NCBI GenBank assembly: GCA_034008185.1
Contig: CM067081.1
Location: 199,996,510-200,060,509, forward strand
Reading direction: 5' to 3'
Length of the DNA: 64,000 bases
From: Gorsachius magnificus
Lineage: Eukaryota > Chordata > Aves > Pelecaniformes > Ardeidae
Below are positions 1 to 13,900 of this stretch, piece by piece. Position numbers and translations under genes: made by a program. The notes below the pieces were generated by a model. It ran no database searches and was not told where the DNA came from. It worked only from the letters and a program-made list of their open reading frames with translations. Every line of letters begins with the position of its first letter. Within the stretch, counting starts at the first letter, position 1.

Positions 1-2365
1 TTTTGGCAACATTGTTCCCCTGCCACCTTTGTAATCTTTTCAATGGCATATGAGCGCTCAATATTTTCTTCCAAAAACAGCAGACACAAATTTGATTACA
101 AGAACAGTAAAAATGTGCACCATGTCTAGAAAACACCTGGCACTTGCCTTTCACTGTTCCCAGTTACAATCCTGGGTCTGTTTACTGCTGTCTGCTCTCC
201 AGCTCTTTGACATATCTAGGGAATTAGAATTGTCAGATTTTTCTGAATCAAGCCTGTATCACACTAGTCTCATCTCCTGGGCCCTGTAGGTATCTGTGAA
301 AAGGATCCATTCTCCTTGTACTTTGTAAGCTGAGCAACACACATTTCTAGTGGGATACCTGACTGGAAATCCGGACTGGTGTTATCAAAAGCAGATGACT
401 GGTAAGTCTGTCTAGTGATGGGTAAGGCACAACTACTTAGAATAGGACAGTATTAAAGTACAAGGCACTTGGGGCTTCTCTAAAAATTGCTGTGATTCTG
501 AGAGCTACTTTTTGCAAAGTATATAGACATTTAGACCTGTACAAAGAGATTTCAAAAGATGATCTTTCTGATCTGATAGTTTTAGCAAACTCTCTGGATG
601 GGGGTAGATGAGGTACACATTGTTTGGAAGTGGGTCCAAAACTTCACTTCTTTCCCTGCTTCCCAAGCTCTGTCTCTGGTGATGCAGGACAATTAGCTAG
701 TGATATGACTAAAGGACCCAGTTTTGTTCCCATGTTGTATGTAACTTTATTCTGATTGCTCTCATCCAGGTGCTGATCAGCTGAAAGTCACTAGTGTCAG
801 TGGAGAGTGAAGGTAGAGCTGGCTATTGGCAATGGATTGCCCAAACATGAGGCAGGGCCATTTCCTAACTCACTTGAGATTCTTCCCTGTTATTTCATGG
901 GGGCAGTTATTCACAGAGTCGTGGTAATAACTTGCATGAGTTTTGAAGTCTAGTTATGAATTTAAGCAACAGAGTAGCAAAAGTTATGACATCTGGAACG
1001 ATAGTCACTGAGTCATAGTTGCAGAGCAACCACATAGCCTTTGCACAAGCACTGTAGAGAACAGTCAGTGCCGTCACTGTAAATGTGTATCTTCTTAAAA
1101 AAAAGAGGAGCTTCATGATGCATAACAATGGATATTTCTAGACTTATACAGAGGGAAACCTGATGGACAAAAATATTCCCTGAAACAAACTAGATTCAAA
1201 TAAAAGGAAAAGGACCAAGAAAAGAACATTGCTATACTTAAAAAGACATTAAAAGTGTCATTTTCAGGACACTTTTCTGATATTCCAATGTACAAAGAAC
1301 TTTTTAAACAAGCAAATACATAATTACATGCATAACCTTTCACATAGTGAGCTGAAAAGTTCAGTATTTTACATTTATGGTTTTGGCAACCTAGAAATAC
1401 ATTTTCTTGACACTGACCTGTGATTTTTGTAGTTCATCCTAAATCAGATTAGTCTTTTCTGAAACACCAGATGGTATTAATTATGCAGTTGTAAAACTTT
1501 GACAGAACCTTTACAGTGTGTTACTAACTCCCTCTTATAAAAAAAAGCATTTTATGATGTGTAATTTCACTGCTTTAAGCAAGTCTTTTAAAAATTCAGT
1601 GAGCAGATAAGACTTTCAAATTTCAAGGTTTTATTAAATACTTCTTATGTTTGGGGTTTTGGGTTTTTGGTTTGTTTTTTTTTTTTTGAGTGGCACGGCA
1701 TCTTTTAAAGAGATTTTTTGCACTCAATTTTGACCTTTGAACTGCTCTGCACATCTAGTATTATGTAAACAAAAGGCTACTCAAAGGGGAAGATAATCAG
1801 TCTTATGCTACTTCCTTCAAAAATCTGCACATCTCTTTCTGGATCTGCATAATGCACCACAGATATGTATAAGAAATAATGAAGCACAGTATTCTGCTAC
1901 TGTATGCCCCTGTTGGTAAATGTACCTTGGGACCTCATTAGTATGTGACTCTTTTGCAGTCAGTGAATGTACATCTCAGAATGTTATAACTCTCTGAAAA
2001 ACTAGGTAAAAGTAAGAGCTGAATATTGTTCTTTTTTTTCTTGTGCTTGTCAGTGGCAACAGAGCTAAATTCAAATTGGTTCTTGCTGATCCCCAGTCAA
2101 TAGGATTAAAAAACCTTCTAAAAATAGCTTAGTATGAGATGCATACACATAAGGAACCTAATATGATATGACTTACACCCACTCAGTGACAATTCTCATA
2201 GCACTTACTAGACAAAATTGCATGGACAAGAAGAATATGATACTATATCATTAGAAGAGATTACCATATGTGCTCAGACTAACACAGGACTAGAATAAGT
2301 TCCCCCTTCCCAGCCACTCCCCCAGATCTAAAACAGGGGAGAAATATAAATCATGAACTTGTAGA
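1..2365. other. Non-coding, AT-rich, no identifiable feature
   Basis: Only short chance frames are present, none with a recognisable domain, and I see no repeat family. A poly-T stretch lies near 1670-1690. Nothing here supports a gene. Confidence 0.6.
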
Positions 2366-2875
2366 ACAGAGTCATAAACTGACAGAGTGATTTAGGTCAG
2401 AAGACACTTCTGGAGGTCTCTAGTCCAGCCTGCTCTCCCCTCTGACCCCAAACTCAGAGCAGGGACCACTTAGATCACATAGCTGGGCTTTGCCCAGTTG
2501 AGGTTTGAGTATCTCCAAGAATGGAGAATCTCCCTGTGTAACCTCTTCCTTTGTTTGATCACCTGATGGTAATCTTTTTTTCTTGATATTGAATCAGAAT
2601 TTCCTTTTTTTCAACTCGTGACCGTGGCTTTTTGTCCTTTCCCTGTGTATCTGCAAGATGCTTCATCTCTTCTATAGCCTTCCTTGAAGTGGCTGTAGAG
2701 AACAGTAAATCCACCTTCAGTCTTTTCTTCTCCAGACTAACCTAAATTGGTTGAATTCAGCTTCTGAGTTGTATGTTCCACCCCCCTGACCATCTTGGTG
2801 GTATCTGTGGGACTGACTTCAGTACGTTCAATCTTTCTTGGACTGGGGAGCTCAAAACTAGACTACATATATGGC
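2366..2875 (-). mobile_element. Old CR1 LINE fragment (3' part), minus strand
   Basis: Read on the minus strand, this is the 3' part of a CR1 non-LTR retrotransposon. The low-coordinate end (2366-2430) is a degraded version of the CR1 3' terminal repeat and the conserved stretch just before it. Further in are diverged counterparts of the conserved ORF2 C-terminal stretches, including the block corresponding to the family's 'rather old Leu-Phe-Ser-Leu-Glu' region near 2725-2745 and the segment around 2785-2870. Substitutions and indels are dense and no frame survives, so this is probably the oldest CR1 copy in the window. The high-coordinate limit is approximate. Confidence 0.8.
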
Positions 2876-5800
2876 GAGCAGAATATCTATTTCAGAAAAT
2901 TTGTTCTGAATCTGAAGATTTCACTTCAGTAACTGAATCCAGTCTCTTTGATGTAGTTTATCACTTACTGTTATCATCAAACTTGTCTATTTTGTCTGTA
3001 AAGAATCTTAACCTTTATCTGTCCTTGTTAGTCTAGATTGCAGACTCAGTCTTGTACAGGTCTTCACAGATGTTTTTCAAGTAGAATTCTAAAACAGGAG
3101 TCAAATCCACTACCATCCCTTCTGTCCTCTCCTACATGCAAAAGGGGGCACACAAAGAAGGGAATTCCTATTGTCTGGTTCTGATACAAAACTTTGGTTC
3201 CTATATTGGAAGCTCATGTTCTGTATATAGTCAAAAGGAACAAATATATTTTCACAATTAGAGTGTTCCCTCTCACTATATTTGAGCTCAGGATCTTTGG
3301 ATATGTACTTGAATTACATGCTCTTACACAGATAGTGATGTCTAATAAGCCTCAAAATTAATGGTGGATGACTTTTTTGCCAAATACTAACCAAAAATGT
3401 AGTAACCTCAAGACTATAAATATTCTGGCTGGAGAAAAAGGCAAACATAAACAAATCTGGACTGAAACAAACAAACAAACAAATGAAAAACATTCTGCCA
3501 TAGAAATATTTTTATCCAGGATGACACTGATCAAGTATAGAAACTGTATGCTTAATGTCTTCCTCTTTCCAAAGGACTTTAGACTACTCTCTCCAAGAAG
3601 TTTGGAAGCATTGGTCTACAAGATATTCTGAGGCTGAAGAATATAGAGGGACTTTAAGACAAGTATATACTCAATCTCCCACCTTTGGAGATGACAATTA
3701 AGCCAGAAGAGGAGACTGACTCACCAGCCCAGCGAGTAAGGCACCCACGCAACAGGGGAGAGCTCTGGATCTCCAGTCCCTGCCCCACTGGCTGCTCATG
3801 ACTTACACAGTTTCAGAGTGATGATACAAAACAGGGTCCTCCTGCCTGATGGCTATGCCACTGTCCAGAGTGATGAGATTTAAAATCTCTTCAGACAGAA
3901 GTAAAATTTAAAGTCAAGCTTTCCACATACTTGATCTATGCCAGAAACTGGTTTGTTAACTGAAAGAGAGGCCTGCTACCATTACCATGTTCTTCCACAC
4001 TTCTGGCTTGAAAGACCATCTAAAGAAAACCAGTTACTCACAAAGCCAATCTCATATTACTAAATCACCTGAATGTACCGGTGCCAGACATGTCTATGGT
4101 TTATATCCCTAAATACAGTCTCAGTAGTTAGGTGGTTTAGTTGCTTTTCCTTCTGTTCCTTCTCTAATTATTTTTCAGTTTTGGTCTTAAAAGCTAACTA
4201 TGACAGGGAGGCAGGGAAAAAAACCCACATCAATAAATTCTAATCTCAAACTTTTTTTCACAAGGAACAGTAGTCTCCTCACACTTCAGTGCTTTTACAG
4301 CCCTTATTAAGAGAACTGAGAATGCAGTCTGTTTGATTTATAATTGGATATCATAAACTATAGCATTTACCTGTTGTTCATATGCACAAATGAAATGACA
4401 CAAGGCAGTTTCATCACTCTACATAATAATTGGCATGAACCAGCGCTGGTATAAAACATTCAGATCCCTAAGGTCCACTAACAAGTTGCTGTAACTACAT
4501 GCAGCTGTAGAGGAAAAAAAAAAAAAAGGGAAAAACAATACAGCATTTTTCATATCACAGTTGTTTTGATTAATTCATGTGGGGGAAGCAGAGGAGTCTG
4601 CCTTGGGTTTTGTCCTGATCCTACAGATGTTACTGTAAAGTGAAGATGACCCCACTGATATTAAAGCCTCAAAGTAGCCTGCAAATGATACTAGAGAAGA
4701 AACAGATGGAGTAGCAACATTCTTAACCAAAAAATTTGCCAAAATTAGTGTAAGTGATCTCATAGTAATATACCCATAGGAGGTGTAAATTGCACTATTG
4801 AAATTTGGTACTTCAGCATACAGAAAAGCCAGCCTTCTTTGTTTGTTTTTAACCTACCAAGCTTTGAAAAATAATACAAATTAAGTCTCCAACTCCTTGT
4901 TAATTCTTGCCCAAGCAGAGAAAGGACCCAATTCAGTGGAATGCTTAGACATGTATATGACTGGAAACAAAGCATAGTTCCTTCATGCTGAAGTTATTCT
5001 TGTCCTTTAATGTTCCCTGTAAAAAAAAAAACACAAAAAATAAAACAAAACAAAACAAAAACCCCTCAAACTTAACCAAAACCCCAAAGTTGTGGCTCCT
5101 ATCACTTGAAACTTTGAAAATTCTCATGAAATTTCACTGACTATGCTGCATTCCACAGATGTATTGTTCCTTGGTAGGGCTTGTGGCTAAGAATGCCAGA
5201 GAATAGTGACCTCAGAAAATAAGGGTGCATAAAAAAAATTAGCCCTCTCTAAGATTTCCTTTTCCTTTCTGGCAATGCTATTGATATATAAGGGATTCAA
5301 ATTATCATTTTTCAAAAGTGTTACCAGTCATGGGCTGAAATAGGAAATAGTGGAGGGGTTTTTGGAATAATTAAATCCTTGGGTGGATGTTTAAAAAAAA
5401 CCAAAAAATTGTAATGGTATAGCTATATACCATTAATATATATATTTTATATATATATAAATAATATATAATTAATATGATTAATGCCTGTACTGCCTCT
5501 CTTAAGGTGTATGGGAGATGATGTGGTACAACTTGATTCCTGTCTACCATTAGCAAAGTTTTTAAGTACATATAGGCAGGTGGGAAATATTTATGGAACT
5601 ATGTGTGACTACTCACGCATTAAATATGTGTGTGATTTGCTGGCTTGAAAACTGATAGCAATAGATGTGCTTTTGTCACAGTCATGTAGTACACAAACGT
5701 CAGTTAACTTACTGGCTCAATTCCACAAAGAAAAGTGACATCCAGTTCTACAGGAGGAACCTTTTGCCCATGGTCTTAGATTCTATCAGTTGGGAAGGAA

Positions 5801-8800
5801 ATAATTTTCTGACATGAAAGATATCATACATAGACTCCCTGCATATCAAATAACCATTTCTAAATTTAGCATAGTTTGTAAAAGGTTATAACAAAAATGA
5901 AAGCAGAAAAGATAGGGACATGGAAGTGATTCATGTAAAAGTAAGTAATCACGCTTTGGGAAAAAGAAAAACCAATAATATTAAATAGTAGCTTTCTAAG
6001 GAAACCTCTTCTAGACCATTGTGCTCTTTAGTTTATTTATGGTATAGAGATAGGAGGAACATGCAAATAGATGAACTCATAGATGAAGAGCAAATTAAGC
6101 TACACAAGTACTGTGTTAAGAAACGAATCTAAGTTATGTGTAAACGCATATGCATTCTTGTAGGTTTATGGAATAAACTCTGCTAAAATGTATTTTATGC
6201 ATTTACGTAAAATAATTAATGGAATCTTTACATAATTCTACCTATTTCTTTTGCTAAATGCAGGAAAGTGCTGTCATTTCTGATATTGCTCTGTAGTAAG
6301 ATTGGATAAATGTTGACCTTTTTTAAACCAACCGGTATACCTAAGACAAACATGAAAGTAAACATAATGATGAAAAGCCTTCCCTTTGTTGGAAGGAAAT
6401 GTTAATGACTGCTTTTGTTATCTGTGTATCTAAACCCAGACTTGTCTAGTGACTTGTTTTTGTAAAGCAAAAAATTGTTCTTGACCTTTCAAACCACTGT
6501 GGCAAATGTGCTCTATAACCAGACATGGGTCAGTGACACTACAATAGAAAAGGGGTGACTGTCATCTACAAAGCTGTTTTCCTTTTACACTTAACACGTT
6601 AGTGGTCAAATGAAACTAGTCTGTGACCTGAAGTCTGTATTTTTAGAGGCAGATGAATAACTAGAGCTAGCTGTCTCAAAAATTCTTTTTATATACAGCA
6701 GCTTAAGAAAGAGAGAAAAAAACACTAAGGGCAATGACAAGCATTCATTTTTCAAGGAAAACTACGTATGTCCTAGGTGACAAGAAGCAGTTCTTTTGTT
6801 TGTCCTTGTCTTTTAATCTAAAATACTATATTAAGTGTGCCCTAAAAGATCTACTTTAGAGCTTCTGAAAATAATATGTTCTGTAGAAAGGTGGCACTTA
6901 CAGTCTTTCCAGTGATTCATAACCCGTCTTGACGGTACTCATAATGCGTAATGTTGTTTCTGCCCAGACCACTCTGACTAACCCCACCTACGCTGGGACT
7001 CCCTCACCTCAAACTCTGCTAGGAATTAGACAGGGACTTGATTGCTTACTCCCACTCATGATCTAGGTGCTTGTAGGTACCTGAACATACTAGATGCCTT
7101 CTTGCCTGTTTTTCTCGCTTCTCATGACACCAAAGTTCATTGCATTAATATACCCAGAGGGACCCTTATCTGTGATGACAGCAGCCCATCCCTCATCTGG
7201 AGCTTCACTGTCTTTAGCCTGGATATCTGTCAACATCCAGAGATGCGGCGGAGTTGACAGTGCTCATCATCAGGATCAGAAAGTTTTGGTGCTTGTGGGT
7301 ACCTATTGTTTATCAACTTCATATTCAGTTCATTCGGGGTTGGATCACGCTGTGGAGCAGCCCCTTTACCTTCCCTGCTGACGGGGAAATCAAGCTTCCT
7401 GTTTAAGGATCACTTTTTATTCTCCCAGGTTTTTAGATGTCCCACCCAAAACCAAATGCTTAAATCTAATACCTTCATGCTTTAAGGTATCTAAATTACT
7501 CATAATAAATCTAGTCCTCTCTTTTACCCTTTATCTCAAGATGGCAATAACTATTGTGTCCAGTGGCAGGGCTCTGAATTATTGAATTCCAGGAGGTTAT
7601 TTCAAAAGCTTTCTGGTAACAAGAAACGTATGCCCAATAATTTTTTACTATGACCACCAGAGAAAGTCTCATTGAATGAGCTTCCCTTGTGTACCACAGC
7701 AAAGGTGTTATCCATGTGATTCTTCATATGAAGCTGCATTCCTAGTTTCTTCTTCTGGGTTCAGAGAAAACATTCTTTTTCAATCCCACCCCTAGAAAAA
7801 AAGATGCTTATTATAACACTTCCAGTAAAAACTGTAGAAACCACAAATAAGCACTGTTAGTTTAAATCCACTAGGTTTTTCTAGTCTCATTGCAAATACA
7901 GGCTCTCAAAGTAGGATCAGACCAAGGACAAAACTTGTCTGCATGTGTAGCAGTCTAGGCAAGTGACAAGATCATGGTAAACAAAGGTTGTTGCAGTTTT
8001 CATGTCCATATTCTGGTTACCATAGATCCAAGGTCCTCCATTTTAGACATTCATTTCTGCTGCCATTCAGCCTCTGAAAAATGTATGTTTTGGAAGAGGG
8101 ATAATTACTCAGTGCCTCCTGCCTAGGAAACACAACAATAGAGACAATCTCTGAATCTCCAAAGCCACACATTTACTGCTAAGTATCTCCTGTTAAGAAT
8201 TTTGAGTATTGTTTACCATCATACCTTCCTCTGAAAAGCATTAGAAGCAGAACTCCTGCTTCCCCAGAATATCAACCATCTATCCCCAACATCCTTCCTT
8301 TGCAATGTAAAAGAAGAGCAATTGCTCTGCACAACTCAGAAGCTGTGGTTTATTCTAAGTTGGGGGAACAAATACCTGAAAATCATTGCTTTTTCCTTCT
8401 TGTTATATTTACTTTTTTTAACGGAAAGTATAATAACTATGACTAATTTTACAGAATGAGGAGATAAACATTATATGTGCAAAAGCATCAAAGCTTCACA
8501 ATCCCAGTTGTCAAACACTTTTCAGGGGAATCAGAGATTTTCTCTTAGAAGTGGTCTCATCTGCTGACAGTGGTCCTTGTTCCCACTCTTATTAAAATCA
8601 CTGGGAGTTCTACATTTCTACAGACCTGGGGGAGGTCAGGAATATGTTGTAACTGTGCCCTACACCATGGTGGTGCAGCCCAGAATAGGTAAATAGATTA
8701 GGATTTTGAAAAATTAATTTTGATTTTTCTTAACATTTTTAATTTTATTGTCTAACTTCAGCTTTTTAACATTCACTGATCAGGAATTTCATGACTAAGA

Positions 8801-10794
8801 GCTAACATAGCTAATACCAGAAACCTGACACATTTCCAATTTCCCCACAGTTTTCAATTTCTGTCTTTCTAAAAGAATGGATTAAGTGGCTTTAGTCCTG
8901 CTGTATTGTGCATCAGCCCACAGGATTCTTTTTTTGTCCCTACAAAGGCTGAACATACAAAGCTAAAGTCATTCCTGGTGTTGTGTCACTGATTTCAACA
9001 AAGTTGCTCCTAGAACACATTTGGCCCATCATCTTGTAACTGCAGTTTAGGAAAACAGTCTCCATTTTTTCTAATATCAGCATGACCACTGAAAGTAAAT
9101 TTAAGCTAGGGAATTGTGAATTGTCATGATTTCTCATAATTATTATCCCTGATAAACACTAAGCTATTCTAAGGACATTTGCAAGTCTATTTATTTATCA
9201 TTTGATGATTAGGAGCAAATAGCATAACTATTAAAAAGCCTCCCCATTGCTAAATTACTTTTTACATTTTCATTGTTTATTTTTCACTGTAATTGTGTCT
9301 GTCAGTTCTCTTTATCCAGAAACAATGCCCCTTTATCACAAGTTTTAAAGCTACAAAGCCAACCAAACAAACAAACAAAAAACAAGCCCATATCAAACTG
9401 TAAATTTCCTAATGGCAAAGGTATCTTTCTCTTCAAACATAAGGCTTCTACTTCAAACGTGTGTACAGCTAGTCTTTAGACCTTGCTTGTTGGCCTTGAT
9501 TTTCCTATTTAGACAGAGTAAACGCAGTGAGATAAGTGGATTTCTGGAATAAAATGGATTCCATGATTTTCCATTTGAAATAGAAGACTTCCATGGGATT
9601 TTTATAAATACTGGGTTTTCTATGGCTTTTCTGAAGAAATTAAAATTCACTCTATTTGCTAGAAACCTTACCTATCAAGCTGTTGTGAAACTGTGAAAGA
9701 AATGGGCTTTGTGAGAGTAGTTTTTATCAATACATGCTTCAACCTTTCATTGCACTTCATAAAGGTGATCGCTTTTCTTTTCCTTTAAAGTTTGTAGGTT
9801 TGCTATGAATGTAAAGGTTTTTTGGAAGTACAACCAGTTATTTTCCTACTCAGCTGGCCATTACTGCTGAATTAATTTACTGGTCTGAACCTGCTACTGT
9901 CCTTAAAGTAAATGCCATATTCTTATTATATCCTTTCCATTATACTAAACATACTGCCATCATTTAGGTTATGTCTGGCTTTAATGACATTTAGTGACAT
10001 TTCCCGTTACTATTACAGCTAGTTATCTACTCATGGTCATGGTTTGCTTCTTTATATCTCTAGGGTAGTTTTAATAAAGCTGTATAGGGACAATGGCTCT
10101 ATTAGCACTTCTACATAAGTCTTATGTGAACTGTGCTGAACATCTGCAGAATTTTTCCACTGTCCTATGTAAATTTTTTGATTCATTTATGCAACATCCA
10201 CCAGTAAAATTTTCTTTGGAGACATTGGGTTAGATTGGTTCTGACATGCAAACCAATTTAACTGTCCTTCTCTGTAAGTGTAGCCTGCCTGAGAGAATAT
10301 ATTTTTACTATTTGGTAACTATTTTTTAAAAATAGATCTCTTCCAAACTAGCAAAAAACCACCAGACTTATGGAAACAGCAATGGCTGTTAAATTCAACA
10401 ATGCCTGTCTGCTAGATCCTGTCACATAAAGTCATATTTGTCATTAAGTCATATTTGTTTACACACAGAGGCACACAAATTTCTCCAACTGGTTTGTTTT
10501 TCTTAAATTTTAAAGAGGGAATGCTTTTTTGAAACCATTTGAAAACCTAATAAGTAGGCTCTGAATGCCAGTTTCAGCTTTGTACTTCTTTGTCAAACTC
10601 ACTTAAAAGTAAATGAAACAATCAAAATAAGGATGAAGGTTCAACTAGAAAAACTTGAAATTTATTAAACATCTTTTTCTCTAGACTGCACATATAAACC
10701 AGCTGAGCTATATTTGACTAGCTGTAGCTTAGGACTCTCAGTGCTTTATCTCCCTGGCATTCCTTAGCTGCCAGAAGTGGAAGGCACAATGGGG
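2876..10794. other. Unique AT-rich non-coding stretch
   Basis: No gene or repeat family is recognisable. Low-complexity tracts include an AAAC-type run at 3463-3483, an A-rich run with CAAAA units at about 5020-5065 and a TA-rich block at 5430-5480. The interval 6960-7400 is less AT-rich than its surroundings and holds two overlapping short frames (7042-7257 and 7094-7381). Neither resembles a protein I know. Confidence 0.6.
5413..5434. repeat. Perfect 9-bp inverted repeat with 4-nt loop
   Basis: The arms aatggtata and tataccatt are exact reverse complements around gcta. The palindrome adjoins a TA-rich tract to about 5480, so it is probably part of that low-complexity region rather than a regulatory hairpin. 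Confidence 0.75.
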
Positions 10795-10985
10795 CCTGGT
10801 GATAGGGCAGTAGATTTGGTCTCAAGACACCCTGCTCCTATTCCTGGCCTTGTTAATGATCTACTCTGTGATACGAAGTAAATTACTCCACCTCTCTTTG
10901 TCCCAGTGTCATGAGGATAGCTACATAAAGCACTTTGACATCTAAAGATCTTTGAGTTATATGCTATTATCATTTATTATTTATT
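10795..10985 (+). mobile_element. MIR-like ancient amniote SINE relic
   Basis: The order of elements fits a diverged MIR/CORE-type SINE on the plus strand. There is a central part with 'actctgtgat...aaattactccacctctctttgtcccagt'-style spacing, corresponding to the MIR block that reads 'gtgacc-ttgggcaagt-tactt-aacctctctg-tgcctcag' in mammals. It is followed by an 'aaagcactttgacatctaaa' 3' block at about 10927-10946 and an ATT-rich tail at 10965-10985. Identity is too low to name a subfamily, and the 5' limit is uncertain. Confidence 0.6.
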
Positions 10986-13900
10986 CTCTGCTCTTTTGTG
11001 AGAGTTTTTTAAAGACATTCAGTGCCAACTAACACTCATTTTTCTGAGGCAAGCAATCCACAGTTGTCTGAAGAGTCAGGCTGTGAGTACAATGAGAGAC
11101 AGCTTTTTTTCATCTTATTTCCATAGAGTTCCTGCACAGATAAGTTTCCTACATGAAAATTATGAGCTGATCAGGTACCCAAGTGTATGAGTTTCCAACA
11201 GGGAAACACAGTCTCCCCATTTATTTCTATGCATTTCTAGTGCATCATCATTCAAGGTTGGCTAAGCTGAAGCCTGTTTGAAGTTTATTCACACCAACTG
11301 CAACAGTATGGTAATGCGCTGACTGGTGCAGACTGGAAGCCATCTTCTACCAATAGCTGGAAGTGTAAATGATGTAATGTTGAAGATTTTCTCTCTCAGA
11401 AATGTGCTGCAAACAGTCTTTGAAAAAAAAAAAAATTAAAAAAATCTTTTACCTTTTGTTTCCAGTGTTATTCCATACTGGATTTTAGATCTTCTTTGTT
11501 TGCCAGCCCCAGCTGTTGTTTTTATTACATTTCCTCAAAAGCTGGCAATAATACCACGAGGCTCTTTCAGAGCTTTTTCTTCGACTCTTAACGCCCACAC
11601 AGCTGTAGCAAATGCGACGGGCTCTAGTTGTGTGATAGTTTAGTTAGCAACAGAAACAGTACAAAACTTGGAGGTGTACCAAAAAAAATTTTCACCTCCA
11701 TTCTGGTCCCTTTACTGACTTAGATGGATTTAAAATGATACCTGGACTCAAGATATGCCTCCAAACAGCCTCATGCAAGAACTCTTTTTGCTTGTGCTCC
11801 ATCACCCAGATCACCATGTTGGCATGATATAAAGCCCTCCAAGCAGGGCATATGACCTTGGTTTTGGCATGATGCTGACTGTGGCTACAGGTTTTCCCTG
11901 GTTTGGAAGGTGGGCTTGGAATGTGGTCAGCATGAGTTTATGTCTGCCTGCAAATGAGCTGCAAACACTCGCCTGCCAGCCCCTAAGTTCTCCTGCAGAT
12001 GGTTTCAGGCAGCATTTCTGGTAAGGATTCTGGTGAAGGCAATTGCCAAGGGTGGAACTGGGAAATGGTAGGGGACCAGCCTGCTGCGCTGAGGTATCGT
12101 ATAAAGTGCTGCTGCTTGCAAGCTGACAGTCAGAGCAGCTCCAAATCAGGAGGGCAGGCAAGAAGCTTAGCCCAGAAGTCACTTTGGCACAACTCCTACT
12201 CCTATCAGAAGTCACACTGCTGTACCTCATCTTTGTTCCTTGGGACCGCTACTAGCAACGACAGGTTGTTCAGCTTATAGGCATACTGCAGTCTGGGTTT
12301 CTTTGCTACAATTATTACCTCTAGTGTCAGCTGCCACTGAATTCCAGTCATGCTGCTTGGTTGTGCTAAAATCCATCATTACGATTTTTAAAGTTCAAAA
12401 CATTTTCTTTATTCCAATCTCCTAGAAAGATAAAAAGCAGCAAAGAAAATCAAATATGCTACTGCTCTTTCATAAGAGCTGCAGCTCTAGCATTTCCTGA
12501 AAGTTTGTTCTCATAATTTAACAGACAATATTAAAAAAGGGTAGAAATGGAAAGGATGGATGGGAAAAGGCTTGCACGAGAGAATAATGATTCTGCAAGT
12601 AGTAAGTAGATCAGGTATACAGCGAATTTTTGTCAGCAGAAAAATTGATTGCTTGTTCTGTTATAGAGACAGAATTATAGAAGTAACAGATAAGAGAAAA
12701 TAGCAAATGTGATATATTTCGCTAAGGATTTAATATCACTGACAAAAGCCTAGAGTGTTAATAGGCCTACGAGGCCAGGTATTGGAAGTTACTGTTCATT
12801 CAAAAATGGTATCACTTCTTCAGAGGTTTCATGGTCAATAGTCCTCATTAAAAAAAAAAAAAAAAAAAAAAAAAGGTGAAAACTTGTTCCTACTGTACCA
12901 AATCCTGCCCAGGCTCTATGGACAGTGGATACTATACCAGGGTAGGAGTGTCCATGGACCTAAATTTTATGATGAAATCTGCCTAAGTGGAATTTAATTA
13001 AGAAGAAAAAAATCTTAAAAATCAAAAAAAGGCATGAGAGCATTCACGTGGTAGTGTAACAGTATCTAATCCTCCAGCTATGACATAAATTCATACCTGT
13101 GGACAGCAGATACCTGATTAGCTGCTTCACTTTACTGCTATTGTTTCATACCAACTAAGAGAGAACAAAGTAACTCACAGTTTTCATTATAAGTAATAGC
13201 TTCTTGGTCCCAGTGTGAGGTCCTGACTCATCATCAACATCTTGTTTCCTGCAATTTCTGCTCTTCGTATGTGTAATTAATAAACATAATGTTGGTGTAT
13301 TTAGTTGCTATAGAAACCATTATTTCTTTAGCGTCTCCTGAGGATTCTGAGAAAATCTGCAGTAAGTTTCACCCAACTTTGTCACCTTTTTACAGTCTTG
13401 AATGAAATAAGTTATGACTCCTGGGAGTAATGTTTGAATTTCTGTCTATGAACAAAGTTCTATAAATCTACATAGTAATTTGTCCCCATAGACTGTTACC
13501 AAATATAGTCTCTAGACCTTATAAATTATATCACCCAGAGGAATATTATTAAGCTTTCTTTCATTGCATGGTAACAATCAGTGTTGGTAATTTAAATGTA
13601 GTTTGCTCGAACTTCCTGCTAATTTGAAAATAATGTAAAATGCATAAGAATACGAATTTAGTCAGTTAGAATAAATAAGGTAAGGAGAAATGATACGGAA
13701 AAGTCAGGGCTGGACACAACTTATCTTCCCTGATATGAAGAATACAAGAATCCCAACAGTAATGAAGGTATTTTATTCTTGTAGCACCCTCCAACACTGT
13801 GAATTTTCTAAACACCTGGTCCACACCAACATTTGAGCAATGAGTTTTGCAAGCAGTTCCTGGTGTTTTGAAAGCATATATAGTACACAAATGCAAATGT

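Noticed and set aside
12550..12874. Processed pseudogene ending in the 25-base A run
   Set aside because: No recognisable gene text, no polyadenylation signal at the expected distance and no flanking duplication could be found.
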